A DNA stretch of 64,000 nucleotides, taken from Epichloe hybrida. Its lineage: Eukaryota > Ascomycota > Sordariomycetes > Hypocreales > Clavicipitaceae. Shown one piece after another: positions 22,740 to 34,367 of the stretch; the first letter of the stretch is position 1; each line of letters begins with the position of its first letter. Under the pieces are notes generated by a model. The model searched no databases, was not told where the DNA came from, and worked only from the letters and a program-made list of their open reading frames with translations. The position numbers were made by a program, and so were the translations under genes. The stretch lies in NCBI GenBank assembly GCA_019022495.1, contig JAFEKR010000058.1, forward strand, positions 1 through 64,000. Direction: 5' to 3'.

Positions 22740-24730
22740 CTATAAATAAAGGCATAAGGCTTAATATATTATATTTTTGCCCTCATAATACTATAGTTAG
22801 ATAATAGAAAACCTCTAAAATCTTACTTAAAGTGCTTAAGTCTGCCTATTCTTAACTTTTTAGGCGAGTATCTTTAAAAGCAAATATATTAGTTTTTTTA
22901 TTAAAGATTAATATAGCTTCTTTTAATAAAAGCGTAGTATTAATTATTAAATAAGTTGAATTTTACCTAGTATTATTAGCTATAAAGAATAGTTAGTACT
23001 TAATACCTAATAGTATATAGTTAGTAACTTACCTAGTGGAATTTTAGTTATATTGTAATTTATTACTAGTTTTCCTTAAAACTTAGCCTCTTTTAAAGCA
23101 ATAAGCTAATCTTTATATAGATTTATATTATTCTTAATTAAAATAGCTAGCTTTTTAACTTTTCCTATAATACCTATAGTTTTAATTAGTAATAGACTTA
23201 AAATAAAATAAGATATACTAGCTTACCTTAGATAAGGCCTATAAATTAATCTTTTTTACTTTTTATTAAATATAAAAATTGTTCTATTAAATAGAATAGA
23301 ATTTCGCTATTCTTGTATTTTTTAATATTTTCTACGCTTATTATAGCTTTTATAAAGCTAGTAATTATATCTTTAGTAATAATGTTTAAAACATGTGTAA
23401 TATATTGGATATCTATAGGTTCTTTAATACTAGTACTATTATAATTAGTACTAATAAAAGCACTTATAAAAGTATTATTATTAAAACTATTATCTTTAGT
23501 AAGACTAAAAGAGGTTAATAGTTAATTAGTATATATAGAAATGATTGATATAACTAAACTTATAATAAATAGTAGTTATATCTTATATAAAGCCATAAGC
23601 TAGGTGAATATATTATTAATATATATTCTAGTATGTGTGCTTTTTAAGTTTTCAAAGCCTAGTTAATAGTATTAGTATTATAAAAGCTAGGTAATAATAG
23701 TTATATAAGTATATACTAAGAAGCTTATATTCTAATTAAAAATCTGAATTTATCTAATTTATAATAATTCCTAAATAAGACTTTGAATTAAAAGATGTCT
23801 ATATATCTAGTTATAAAGATATATAGCTAAAATTTAAGAAGTGCTTATTAAGCTTAATAATAAGCTCTTAGAAGGATTTATTATATAAATTATGGATATT
23901 TATAGAAGTATTCTAATAATTTAAAGATAATATTATATTTAAACTATAATTATTAGCTAAATAATAAGGGAATAAGAATAATTACTTACTTAAAGTAACT
24001 TAGTAATTCTTTAAAAGAATTACTAGTTATAGTAGCAAAAGATAAGTTATTTTCTAGCATAAATTTTCTAGCTAGATTAATAACATTATCTAGTGAGAAT
24101 TCACTTAAGGGAGGCCTAGGCCTTTTTTTTGTAAAAAAATTACTAAGACTTGATTGTAAAGATAGTGAACTTTGGGTTATAAGAGGTACTAAATTAGATA
24201 TAATATTAGTAGTGTTATATATAGCTTAATTAATAAAAATAAGGGAATAACTTACTAGTAATCTTAGTAATTTCTTCTTTCTTAGATATAGCAATAGTAG
24301 AATGCCTTATTTTATAATGGCTAGTACTATTAGATAATTAAAAACATTTAGCTTTATAAGAAAAGCTAAAGGAGTAATTTTCTTAAGTATAATAATATAT
24401 TATTAATCTTTCCTTATTATAATTAATATCTAAAAGATAATAATTAAATAAGTTATAATTAATAATATAAGCTTTAGTTTTAAAACTATAGCTTAGTTAA
24501 TTTTTAATGTTATTCTTAAATTTCCTATTAGAATTACTTTTATTAAAAGAGTTATTAGATAGGGTTTAAGAAATAACATTAGAAGAGGTAAAAACTAAAG
24601 AGGTAGTTAATTTAGCTATTTTAGTAAGGCTATTGGATTTTAAAGGTATTTAAAGATTCAGATAGTAAAGAGTAAATTTTAAGCTTTATAATAGTATAAA
24701 GTTTATATCTTAAAGTGTAATATTAGAAAA
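22740..24730 (-). pseudogene. hAT transposase relic (minus strand)
   Basis: Read on the minus strand, the segment around 24,040-24,170 gives a Ser-Leu-rich lead, then F-F-T-K-K-R-P-R-P, and then A-R-K-F-M-L-E-N-N-L-S-F-A. This aligns with the same region of the transposase at 31,090-31,260. Near 22,750-22,860 it matches the A-D-L-x-T-L-S-x-I-L-E-V-F block of 32,450-32,490. The frame has stops and AT-rich introns. The copia element starts exactly where the homology ends (22,721), so the copia element probably inserted into it. hAT transposases cut and paste elements and make 8-bp target duplications. Confidence 0.65.
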
Positions 24731-24970
24731 GATATAAGGATATAAAGTGTAAAGGAAATAGGGAAGGGAAAGGGAGCTTACTTATAAAGAAAAGGTTACT
24801 ATATAATATATTATATATAAAGTAAGGGGGTCTTATTACTATAGAACTCTAAAAATACTAATATAATAAAAGTAACCTATAATATTGCTATTATAGAAGA
24901 AAACAAGTTAAACCTAGTTAAATTAATAGTAGGATTCTATTATAATATTACTATAAAATTCTGTTAATAC

Positions 24971-25467
24971 CAGAGTATTGCACTAAAACGTGTAGTGTAG
25001 TGTAGTATTTGTAGTGTAGTGTAGTAACTACACTACAAACTACACTACACTATAAACTACACTAATTACAAGGAAAAAAGAACTACACTACACTAACTAT
25101 AAAAAAAAAAACTACAATACATTACACTACAATTTTTTTTTCCTAAACTACACTAACTACAAACACTACAAATGTAGTATTAGACTTTTTATTAGTTATT
25201 AGCATTTATAAGGTTAAAAGAAAGCTAGTTATATAAAAGCTTTTATTATTACCTATTTTATTAAATTAGTTATAGAATTTATAATATTATATTATTTTTA
25301 TAATTTTATTATAACTATGTAAGGTTATATATAATATTATACTTTTTTAATAATACTATTTAACTTAATACTTTATTTCCCTAATATAACTTAAAGAAAA
25401 ACCTTCTTATTATATTATTTACTATTTCTATAAATTATTTTATATTTCTATAAATTATTTATATATA
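24971..25467 (+). mobile_element. hAT left terminus fragment, interrupted by LINE
   Basis: CAGAGTATTGCACTAAAACG followed by GTAGTGTAGTG clusters is near-identical to 12,511-12,980. The copy stops at 25,467, where the 3' end of the minus-strand LINE begins, so the LINE inserted into (or recombined with) this hAT element. No matching right part could be assigned with certainty. Confidence 0.7.
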
Positions 25468-28400
25468 TTCTTTACGCTAGCTAGCTAACTATGTAGCTGT
25501 TCCTAGTACTCTATTCGCTTAGTTAAGAGGGAAAACCCTTTACTAGGAAGAAAAACCCCCTTATGTTTATTAATAGGCTAGTGCTAACTCTCTTCTAGGT
25601 TTACACTATATTAGGTGTAATTAATTATAGGTATTTAGTGCTAGCTTATGCTAGCCTTATCCTAAAGAAAATAAAAAAGAAAGGAAAAAGTATAATAGTA
25701 GTCTTAACTAGCTTCCTTTAGTGCTAGTTTAGTCTTACTTTAACCTAGCTTTATATCTCTTACTTTACCCTAGGGTATAGTGAATTTAGATTTATAATAA
25801 TAATTTACTTTTTATTTACTTTACTTCTAACTCTTTTAGTGCCTTACTTTTTAGCTAAATCTAACCTAGTACTAGTCTAAATATCTTATAAAGTCTAAGC
25901 ATATAGTTTTATTTAATTATAGTAAGGGGTAAGTGATTTAGGCTTAGTAACTAGGCGGTTTTGCTCCTAGATTAGTTATATACTATTTATATGTTTACTT
26001 ATCTTATACTTTATTTTCTAGCTAATATTATAGTTAGTCCCCCCTCCCCTCTCTCTTAAGTATAAAAGAGAGCTTTTTCTCTCTTAAGGTTTTAACCTTT
26101 TTCCTTTTCTTATAATAAATTTCCTATAGGTTCTTTTTCTTTCTATCCCTTTTAGAAGCTATTTAAGACTTCTCTAGTCTAGTGCTAGTTTAAATACTAA
26201 TATTTTACGTAGAAAAACGCGCTATAATATTACTAAGCTTTATAAGTACCTTATTTTTAGTGCTATTCTAGCTTTAATTTGCCTAGGAACTTATAACCTT
26301 AGATAAGTATTTAAGGAAGTCCTTAACCTAGAAGTAATTAGATTAAGTAAAGGTAAAAGGCCTAGAAGTAAGTCCCCTTTGCCTTTATTTTACCTTATTT
26401 CTAGGTCTAACCTAGGGTAGCTAGGTAAGCCATAAGAGATCTAGTGTATGTCTTATAAGATATAATCCGTTAAAAATAAGGGCTATTAGTGCTATAATAT
26501 TATTAGTAAGTTAGTTTATTTCTAGTCTAGGGGTAGGGCTAATTTACATATAAAGGGGTAATATCTAATGCCTATTTTAATTATTAGGTCTATAATTACG
26601 TATATATTAAGGTAATATTAACTCCTATGCTTATTCTAAGCTTACTCTAGTGCTAATTTACTTATAGCTAAATATCACTAGCTAGTAAGGGGAATATTAG
26701 TAGTTAGTTAAGACCTAGGCTAGTATAGTTACTAGGAGTAATATAAGTAGTTTTACTCTAGCTTAGTAATAGCTTTATTCTATAGCTAACTTTAATTATC
26801 TAGGCCCTAGAGAACTATATAGCTTAGGTTAAGAAACTTTATACTAAAAACCACGCTAAGAAAAAATAAGGCGCTACTATAGTAAGCCTAGACCTAGCTA
26901 GGTCTAGGTCTATAAAGGAATAATATAATAAGGTTATCTTTTAGCTCTAGTAGCTTAATACCTAAGTAGCAAAGATAAACTAGCTCCTAGCTACTAGCCT
27001 ATTAGCTAAGGGTAAGAGTAAGGTAATAGAGAATATAATCCCTATTCCTAAGGAGAAATAGGACTAATTTTAGGTTAGTAAAGGGGTAGTAATAAGCTAG
27101 TGTAAAATAATACCTATAGTATTTTACTTAAAATTAATCTAATAACTATTTTAGACCTATAGTCTTTCTATCTTAGTGTGATTTTGCCTTATGTCTAGCC
27201 TACCTCTAAGGCTATACTATTTTACCTAGTGCCTCCCTTTAGTTATCTATAGTGTCTGTTTATTAGTTAGTTTAGTTACCTCTAGGGTAGCCTAGGTCCT
27301 CCCCTAGTTTATATTAGCTAAAGGCTAGGTCTTATACTAATATATAGTATTAGAGTTTTCTTATACTAAGGAATTACTTTATAATATATCTTACCTTTAG
27401 GGGATTATCTAGGGCTAGCCTTACCTCCTATATATCTCTAAGCTATCTTATTCTAGGGTGTCTATAGTTATAGTTAGTATAGTTAATAATTATATAGTAC
27501 TAGTCTTTAACTATATAACTATAGCTATATAGGGGTAAAGCTACCCTAGGAATATACCTTTAGAAGAGGAACTTATTAAGGCTAATCTTTCCTATATATA
27601 ATTATACTATTATAAAGGAAACATACTTATTAAGCCTAGTGTGAAATTTCTAGATTTCCTTTAGGTTATAGGTAAGTAAGTAGTTCTCTATTAGCTCTCT
27701 CCTATGCCTATGTTATCTTTATTGCCTATTAGAATACTAGTTTTCCTATCTTTTCTTTTACTCCTTATATAGTTATATATCTAGTTTATTATTAGTAAGT
27801 AAGGGTTTTCTTCTATGTTATAGTACTATTTACACTAAGTTAGCTATAGCCTATATCTTATTTATTATTTTACTAAGTATAATCCTTTCTTTAAACTTTT
27901 GCTTTATCTTATTTAAGTAAAGGTCTAGGAGGGGGATATAGGTTTTAACCTCTAGCTAAGTAACTAGTGTAGCCTTAAACACTCTAGCTATAGTCTAGAG
28001 ATAGGTTAATTAGTTTACTATAAAACTTCTAACTATTCCTTATAGTTTTTCTCCTTTCTTTATTAGGGTGTAGTAGGCACTTACCCTATAGGCAAGAATA
28101 GGCTAGACTACTTGCGTGTATATAAGCTAGGTATCTCTAAAGCTAACGCCCTATACTAACGCTACTAATGTAAAGAGTGTAAGCTACTACTAGGCTAGCT
28201 TTCCCTTAAGGATGTTCTTATATACGCTTTAGTTAAGTTTCCTATTTACCTATACCCTAAGGAATTAGCATGCCTTTATTAGCGCTATCTTCTCTATACT
28301 AAGCTAGACCCTAGCTTATAAGGGCCTATAGGCCTTACTAAAGTATATAAGTTTAGTTTTTACTAGGTTAAACTTTACTCTTACTTCCTTTACCTATTCC

Positions 28401-29907
28401 TTATAAATCTTCTAAGTAGCCTTAAGTCTTCTCTAAGTCTATGCTATGTTTTTACTAAATACTATAATATTTATATTATTAGTAAATCTAATTACTACTA
28501 TACCTAGGATAGCTTAGAGGTATATATAAAGTTCTATAAAGTAAAGAAAGAAAAGAATTAGTAATAAGGGAGATTCTTATAGAGTACTAGCCTTAATCTT
28601 AAAGGGTCTAGAGAGTTCTCTATTAAAGCTAAGCTAGCTTATTCTATTTACTAGGAAGCTTTATATTACTACTATTAGCTAGTAAGGGATTCCTATTAGG
28701 ATTAGTAATTAAATTAAGTATAGGTAGCTAACTCTATTAAAAGCAAATAAGATATCTATTTAGGTAAGTAAGGTAATTTTACCCTTACTTTAGGCCTCTC
28801 TTATATACTTTACTAAGACCCTAATTACAGTCTTTATTAACCTATTTATCCTATTTCTTATCTATAGTTCTAGTAGGAGTCCTTTTGCCTTAGTAAAGGC
28901 TATAAGTTACTTTATAATTACTACTTCTATGATTTTTCCTATAATATTTAGTAAGGAGATAGGCCTTTATATATTAGCCTTTCTTATCTCTTTTATTATC
29001 TTACCTAGTTTTCTAATTACTATTACTTTAGTAGTCTAGAATTAGGCTAGGAAGTACCTTACTTTAAGGATAGTGTTTAGGAGCTAGACTATAGCTTCTT
29101 TTACTAGCTTATTATAGGCCTTAATAAGGCCTGCTAGGAGCTTATTATTACCTAGTGCTTTCTAGCTAGCTATATCTAATATAATATCTAATATCTTCTC
29201 TAATTTAAACTAGTCTTTATCTAGGAATAGCACGTTATCTAGCTTTAAGAAAGTAAGGTCTAGGATATAGGAGAGGTTTACTATAGGCTTAGGGAAAAAT
29301 CTTTATATAAGCATACTTACTTTATTCTTATATATAATAGCTAGGTTTAGGTCATTTTTAGTTCTTTTTAGCTCTAGTAGTCTAGGTAGTTCTAGGGGGG
29401 CCTAGCTTTAGAGCTAGGCCTATCTCTCTAGTCTTTACACTCCCCTATCCTTTCTCTATATATTAGCCTTTTATAAGGTGTCTCTCTATATATTTCTTCT
29501 CTTAGTTTTAATAACTTATTCTTAGTCCTTATTTACCTTAGTATAAGCTTACTAGTTTACTTCTATTCTCTATTATCTTTATTATCTCTTTACTTACTTA
29601 GCTTTAGTAACTATATCTTTAGTAGTCCTTAACTACTATACCTTTAGGCTAGGGAGCCCCTAGGGCTTTTATAGGGCTACCTTATCCGCTATTTATTAAA
29701 GGTTTATAATAAGCTAAGTAGTGTATATATCTATCCCTTCTTTATTACGTAAATCTAGGGCGTTTTTAGGTTAAAAGCGTACCACTACCTCTGCCTTTGT
29801 GTACGGTTTATCTATTGTGTTCTACGTGTGTCTAAGGGCCTGCGGGATGTTGTCTTGCAGGCCGGTGAAGATGCTGATTAGCTGCGGGATATGGTCGGAT
29901 CCGTTCT
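25468..29907 (-). mobile_element. Long non-LTR retrotransposon (LINE) copy, RIP-mutated
   Basis: The largest LINE copy here (~4.4 kb). Minus-strand order: a GC-preserved start (29,907-29,750), a Lys/Arg-rich linker, reverse transcriptase (about 29,050-28,000) with the catalytic motif at 28,475-28,486 again reading F-T-N-N, a C-terminal thumb/tail region (about 27,700-27,500), a long untranslated 3' region and the shared 3' terminus at 25,468. Many TAG/TAA stops. Non-LTR RT copies element RNA onto nicked chromosomal DNA. This copy lacks both metal-binding aspartates and ORF1, so it is dead and 5'-incomplete. Confidence 0.8.
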
Positions 29908-30407
29908 TAATATATAAGTAATATAAGATAAATATAATAAAATTATAAAAAACTTAATATACTTTAAAATTATACTTTTTTATATATAAAGGATTTTTTT
30001 GTAAATTAAAATTAATTATTTCTAAGTAAAATTTATAAAAAAAACTATAAATTAGGTAAATATATATAATTTAAAAGGTATAGTTATATTTTTCTAATTT
30101 TATAAAGTATATATAAAAGAGTGGGTCTAAAAGTGGGTCCATAGTCATTTGATTGGTTCAATTGAACTGTTTAGTCAATTGCGTCATTTATGACCCACTT
30201 GCTTAGGTAAGTGAAAAAATTTTTAAGGAGGGGTATTCCCTCGCTTTCTCTTTTCTTTCTTTCTTTTCTCTTCTCTTTTTACCTTAGTAAATCAGAAAAA
30301 AACGTTTAGAAAAACCTATACATAGTAAAGCTAGTTACATCCATTTACTCTTGTTTTTGCAATCTTTTTACACCTTAAATAAGTTATAAAACCCCTAAAA
30401 AACAAAA

Positions 30408-30557
30408 ATCAGAAAAATCAGAAAAAAAATCGGAAAATCAGAAAATCAGGAAAATTAGCGAAAATCAGGAAAAAAATCAGAAAAATCAGAAAAAAATACC
30501 TTTAAAAATCAGAAAAATCAGCAAAAATCGGAAAAATCGGAAAAATCAGAAAAAAAA
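30408..30557 (+). repeat. AAAATCAG tandem array upstream of hAT transposase
   Basis: About 15-18 imperfect copies of an 8-10-base unit (A)nTCAG / (A)nTCGG fill the 150 bases immediately before the transposase start codon. Such short clustered repeats in hAT 5' regions are often transposase-binding sites. A leader or promoter role is equally possible. Confidence 0.8.
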
Positions 30558-30568
30558 CCCACTTTACT

Positions 30569-32908
30569 ATGGATTCCTCTTTTCACCTCTCAGATAACGA
30601 TAACGATTCTGATGCTAGTATGCCTAGCCCTTCTAGGCCTAGCTTACCCTCTAGGCCTAGCTAGGCTAGCCTAGCTTTAGGGCCTTCTTAAGCAAGTAAT
30701 CTTCTAGGATTATATGAGAAAACCCTTGAAAATCAACAAGATTACGAGTTTTCTTCAAAAGCATATATTTTTACCCATAATTTATTTAATTATCAGTTAT
30801 CTGATATTAAATATAATAAAGAAAGGGAAATTATATGCTTTTGTATGCAATCTAAATGTAATTTTACATTTAGAAGCAAAGCAAAGAGATTCCAAGCTTC
30901 TAATGGGGTTTAACACTATTGAATTAAGCACCTAGAAATTGCTACTTCTAAATTAGAAGAAAAGAAACCCGAAAAGATTATTAGTAAGTGTTTTATTCTA
31001 TTTATTTTGAATTTTAATTGATTAATTCTATACTAACTATAATCTAGTACCTGAAATTCCAGTAGTATCTACTCCTACAAATCAGTCTTCTTTAACTTCC
31101 TTTTTTTCAACAAAAAGACCTTAAAATCATACTATTTCAGAGGAATTTTCATCTGAAGAAGCGGTTATTCTAGTTATCAAATTTCTACTAGAAAATAACC
31201 TTTCTTTTGCTATTATTAATAGCAAATCCTTTAAAAATTTACTAAATTATTATTCTAGGTAAGTTAACTTTTCCTATAACTATTATAGTTATTAGTTAAG
31301 TAAGCTAACTTATATAGAAATAATGATTTAGCTTCTTTGCTTAGTCACCGAACAATAATACATAGAATAAATACTATGTATTATTTATCTAAGCAAAAAA
31401 TCCTTTAACAAATCCAATATTAAATTAAACATCAAGGTTTAATTTCAGTTCAACTAGATATTTGGACTTCGTTTAATTCGAAGTCTTATCTAGGGGTTAT
31501 TATAAGCTGGCTTAATCCAAACTTTAAGCTAGAATATAAGCTAATTGGTAAGTCTTTTAATTAGTATTAATTCTATTATTTACTAATTATTTTGCTTATA
31601 GGATTTGAATATCTATCAAATTCACATACTGGAGCTTATATTCACCAATGCTTTAATAATCTTATTAAAGACTATTACTTAGAGCCTAAGGATATTCTTA
31701 GGTAAGTTATTTCTTTAAATATTATAACTATTATTATGCTTTAATTCTAATTTATATATAGTTTTACTAGGGATAATGGTTTTAATAATAATACTTTTAT
31801 AACTTCTTATATTAATAAGAGTTATAATAGTATTAGTATTGAACCATATAATATCCGATGTATAGCTCACGTTCTTAATATCGTAGCTAAGGATATCATT
31901 ACGAATTTTATTAAATCTACGTCTTCTAAGGAAGACTTAGAAACTTTTAAGAATAGTGAATATCTTCACTATTCTACAGAAGAAACCTCGTATATCCAAG
32001 GGAATCCTGATTTTCAACAATTTAAATCCTTAGCAAATGGTAAGTAATTAATCTATTAATCTATTATTCTTTACTATTTTCTATCTAATAATGCTAATTT
32101 TAATTATAGGTATACTAGGAAAGGTTAAAAGGATTGCTATTCTAATTAAGAATAATCAAGCTTTATATAAAACTTGGTTAAAATGCCTTAGAAAAGCAAA
32201 AACACAAGGTAACTTAGCTAAGAATTGTAATATTACGAAGATTCCTTTAGGTAAGTCTTTAATTCTTATTATAATTATAATTAATACTAATCTATTATAT
32301 TTATAGCTAATAAAACAAGGTGGGATTTAACCTATAAGATGATTAATACTTCTTTAGAGCTTAAAGAAGCTATTATTCTTCTTAATAGGGAAACTAATAT
32401 TGCTGCCCTTAAAGATACTATGCCTACAACATAAGAATAGGCTGATTTAGCAACCTTAAGCAGTATATTAGAGGTTTTTCACGAACCTACTATTATACTT
32501 CAAAGCCAGAAGTATAATACTTTAGGTCTAGTCCCACTTTTTATTACTAAGATATATGAATATCTTAATAATATAAAAGAGGACTAAAAGGCTTATAATA
32601 ACCAGGTATTTATCTATTTTACTTTCTTTTTAGTTATATTATACTAACTTATAAAATTAGAAACACGTTTATAATCCTTTTAGTAAGGTCTTTATAGCCT
32701 CTATAGATATTAGCTTAGAAAAGCTAGGTAATTATTTCCCATAAGATATAGGAAATAATTACCACTTTTATAAGCCTTATTTATATGCTATGTTATTAGA
32801 CCCTAGGCTTAATCTTATTACTATAAAAGATAAGCTTGGATTACAATCAAGAATAATTAAAAAGTTACTAGATAACTTAGAAAAGGATTATAATTCGTAA
32901 GTATAATA

Positions 32909-32940
<32 letters not shown>

Positions 32941-33639
32941 TAACCTTAATACTAGGCTTCTTCCTACTTATAAGGAAAATCAGGCTAATTTAGGCCTAGG
33001 GCTAGGCTTAGATAATTTAGAGCCAGAAAATACCCAATTTCTAGTAGAAATTGGAGGGCCTATTCAGCCTAGAACCTTTTCTAATCCTCGACCTAAGCCT
33101 AAGTCTTCTAACCTCTATAAAGGGTTATTCTTAAATGAGAGGGATAAATCTATTCAAAAAACTCAAAAGAATGAAATCCCTACTTTTACTAACTTAGAAC
33201 CTAAAGAGGATAAAGTAAGTAAATATTTCTTCCTATTATATCTTATTATTATACTAATATTATAATAAAGGAAGATATCTTTAAATGGTAGGAAGATAAC
33301 CAAAAGTCTTTCCCTATTTTAAGCATAATAGCTAGAAGATATCTAGCTATTCCTGCTACTTCTGGTGCAATAGAAAGCACCTTTAATACTAGTGGGAATA
33401 TTATTACTAAGCGCTGAACTTCCTTAAAACATTCTACAATTAAGGAACTAATTCTATTAAAGAATTAGGAAAAGGAAGATAATATTGCTACTAAGCAATA
33501 TTCAGAGCTATATGACTATTATAGCTCTTTTTCTAAGGATTCAGATACTATATCTTCTTTAAAGGAAAAAGAGAAATTAGATAAATCCCAAGATTTATCT
33601 AGTTCTTCTTCAGAAGATATATATTCTAACTTAGACTAA
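30569..33639 (+). pseudogene. hAT transposase, multi-intron, few stops
   Basis: Starts at ATG 30,569 (M-D-S-S-F). A BED-like zinc-finger region (I-C-F-C ... H-Y-x-I-K-H, two positions altered) is encoded near 30,835-30,945. The S-F-F-S-T-K-R-P and L-L-E-N-N-L-S-F-A blocks follow at 31,090-31,215, the catalytic-core L-D-I-W-T-S-F-N-S-K-S-Y-L-G at about 31,450-31,495, R-D-N-G and C-I-A-H-V-L-N-I-V-A-K at about 31,770-31,895, and a hAT C-terminal dimerisation domain (W-W/R-E-D-N-Q-x-S-F-P-I-L-S, A-I-P-A-T-S-G-A-I-E-S) at 33,280-33,380. It stops at TAA 33,637. At least six AT-rich introns with GTAAGT-like donors separate the blocks (for example from 30,983 and 32,041). Only a handful of in-frame TAG/TAA at former Gln codons break it, so it was inactivated relatively recently. 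Confidence 0.8.
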
Positions 33640-33699
33640 GTAAATCTTTAGAAGGGTTTTTTCCTAGTTTAGTCTAGTTTTCCCTTAATAAAGATTTTT

Positions 33700-33870
33700 A
33701 TATTATTATAACTATTGTTATCACTATTGTTATTACTATTATTATTACTATTATTATAAATATTATTATTACTATTATTATTACTATTATTATTACTATT
33801 ATTATTACTATTATTATTACTATTATTATTACTATTATTATTACTATTATTATTACTATTATTATTATTT
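33700..33870. repeat. TTATTAC-type microsatellite
   Basis: A run of TATTATTAC/TATTATTATTAC units just 3' of the transposase. Read on the minus strand it gives a meaningless Asn-Ser repeat frame. A related pure ATT run lies in an intron of the transposase at 32,905-32,938. Confidence 0.9.
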
Positions 33871-34367
33871 AAAAACACATAAAAGAGAAAATATTTTTAT
33901 AATATTAATATTTTTAAAAACCTTAAAATACTAAATACTTAAAAGATTTACTTTTTCCTATAGTAAATCCCTTATACTTACTTATATTCTTATTTATATA
34001 TTTTATTTTCTATTTATTTTTTATTAAACTTTAACACTAATAATATTATAAAGTAATATAAGCTATTATAAGGTAAACTAGTATTAGTATTAAGCTATTA
34101 TAAGCTATTATAAGCTATTATTAGCTATTATTAGCTATTATATATGTTTATATATACTCTCTTAACGCTTATAATTAAAGCATTTACCTTAAAGAGAAAA
34201 ATAAAAAATAATTACAAATAATTACAAATAATTACATGTAATGTAATGTAATATCTAGGGGTTAGGTGTAATGTAATGTAATGTGTAATGTAATGTAATG
34301 TAATGTGTATTAAATACATTACATTACAAACATTACACAATGTAATGTAATGTAATGCAATGCTCTG

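Larger units (their letters stand above)
29908..34367 (+). mobile_element. hAT transposon with transposase, left end missing
   Basis: Its right terminus is clear: ...GTAATGTAATGCAATGCTCTG at 34,367, the inverted form of CAGAGCATTGCATTACA, with GTAATG subterminal repeats from 34,220. The left side contains the GTGGGTCTAAAAGTGGGTCC block (30,121-30,140) also found in the foldback MITEs, which ties those MITEs to this family, but no CAGAG terminus was found near 29,908. It is the least mutated element of the island. The octamer after the right end is GTTTAGGG, with no partner on the left. Confidence 0.75.

Noticed and set aside
33669..33878. Asn/Ser-repeat minus-strand frame
   Set aside because: Pure translation of the TTATTAC microsatellite 3' of the hAT transposase.
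24971..34367. A single giant hAT element spanning both termini with the LINE inserted
   Set aside because: Left and right subterminal units differ (GTAGTG versus GTAATG) and the flanking octamers GTTAATAC and GTTTAGGG do not match.
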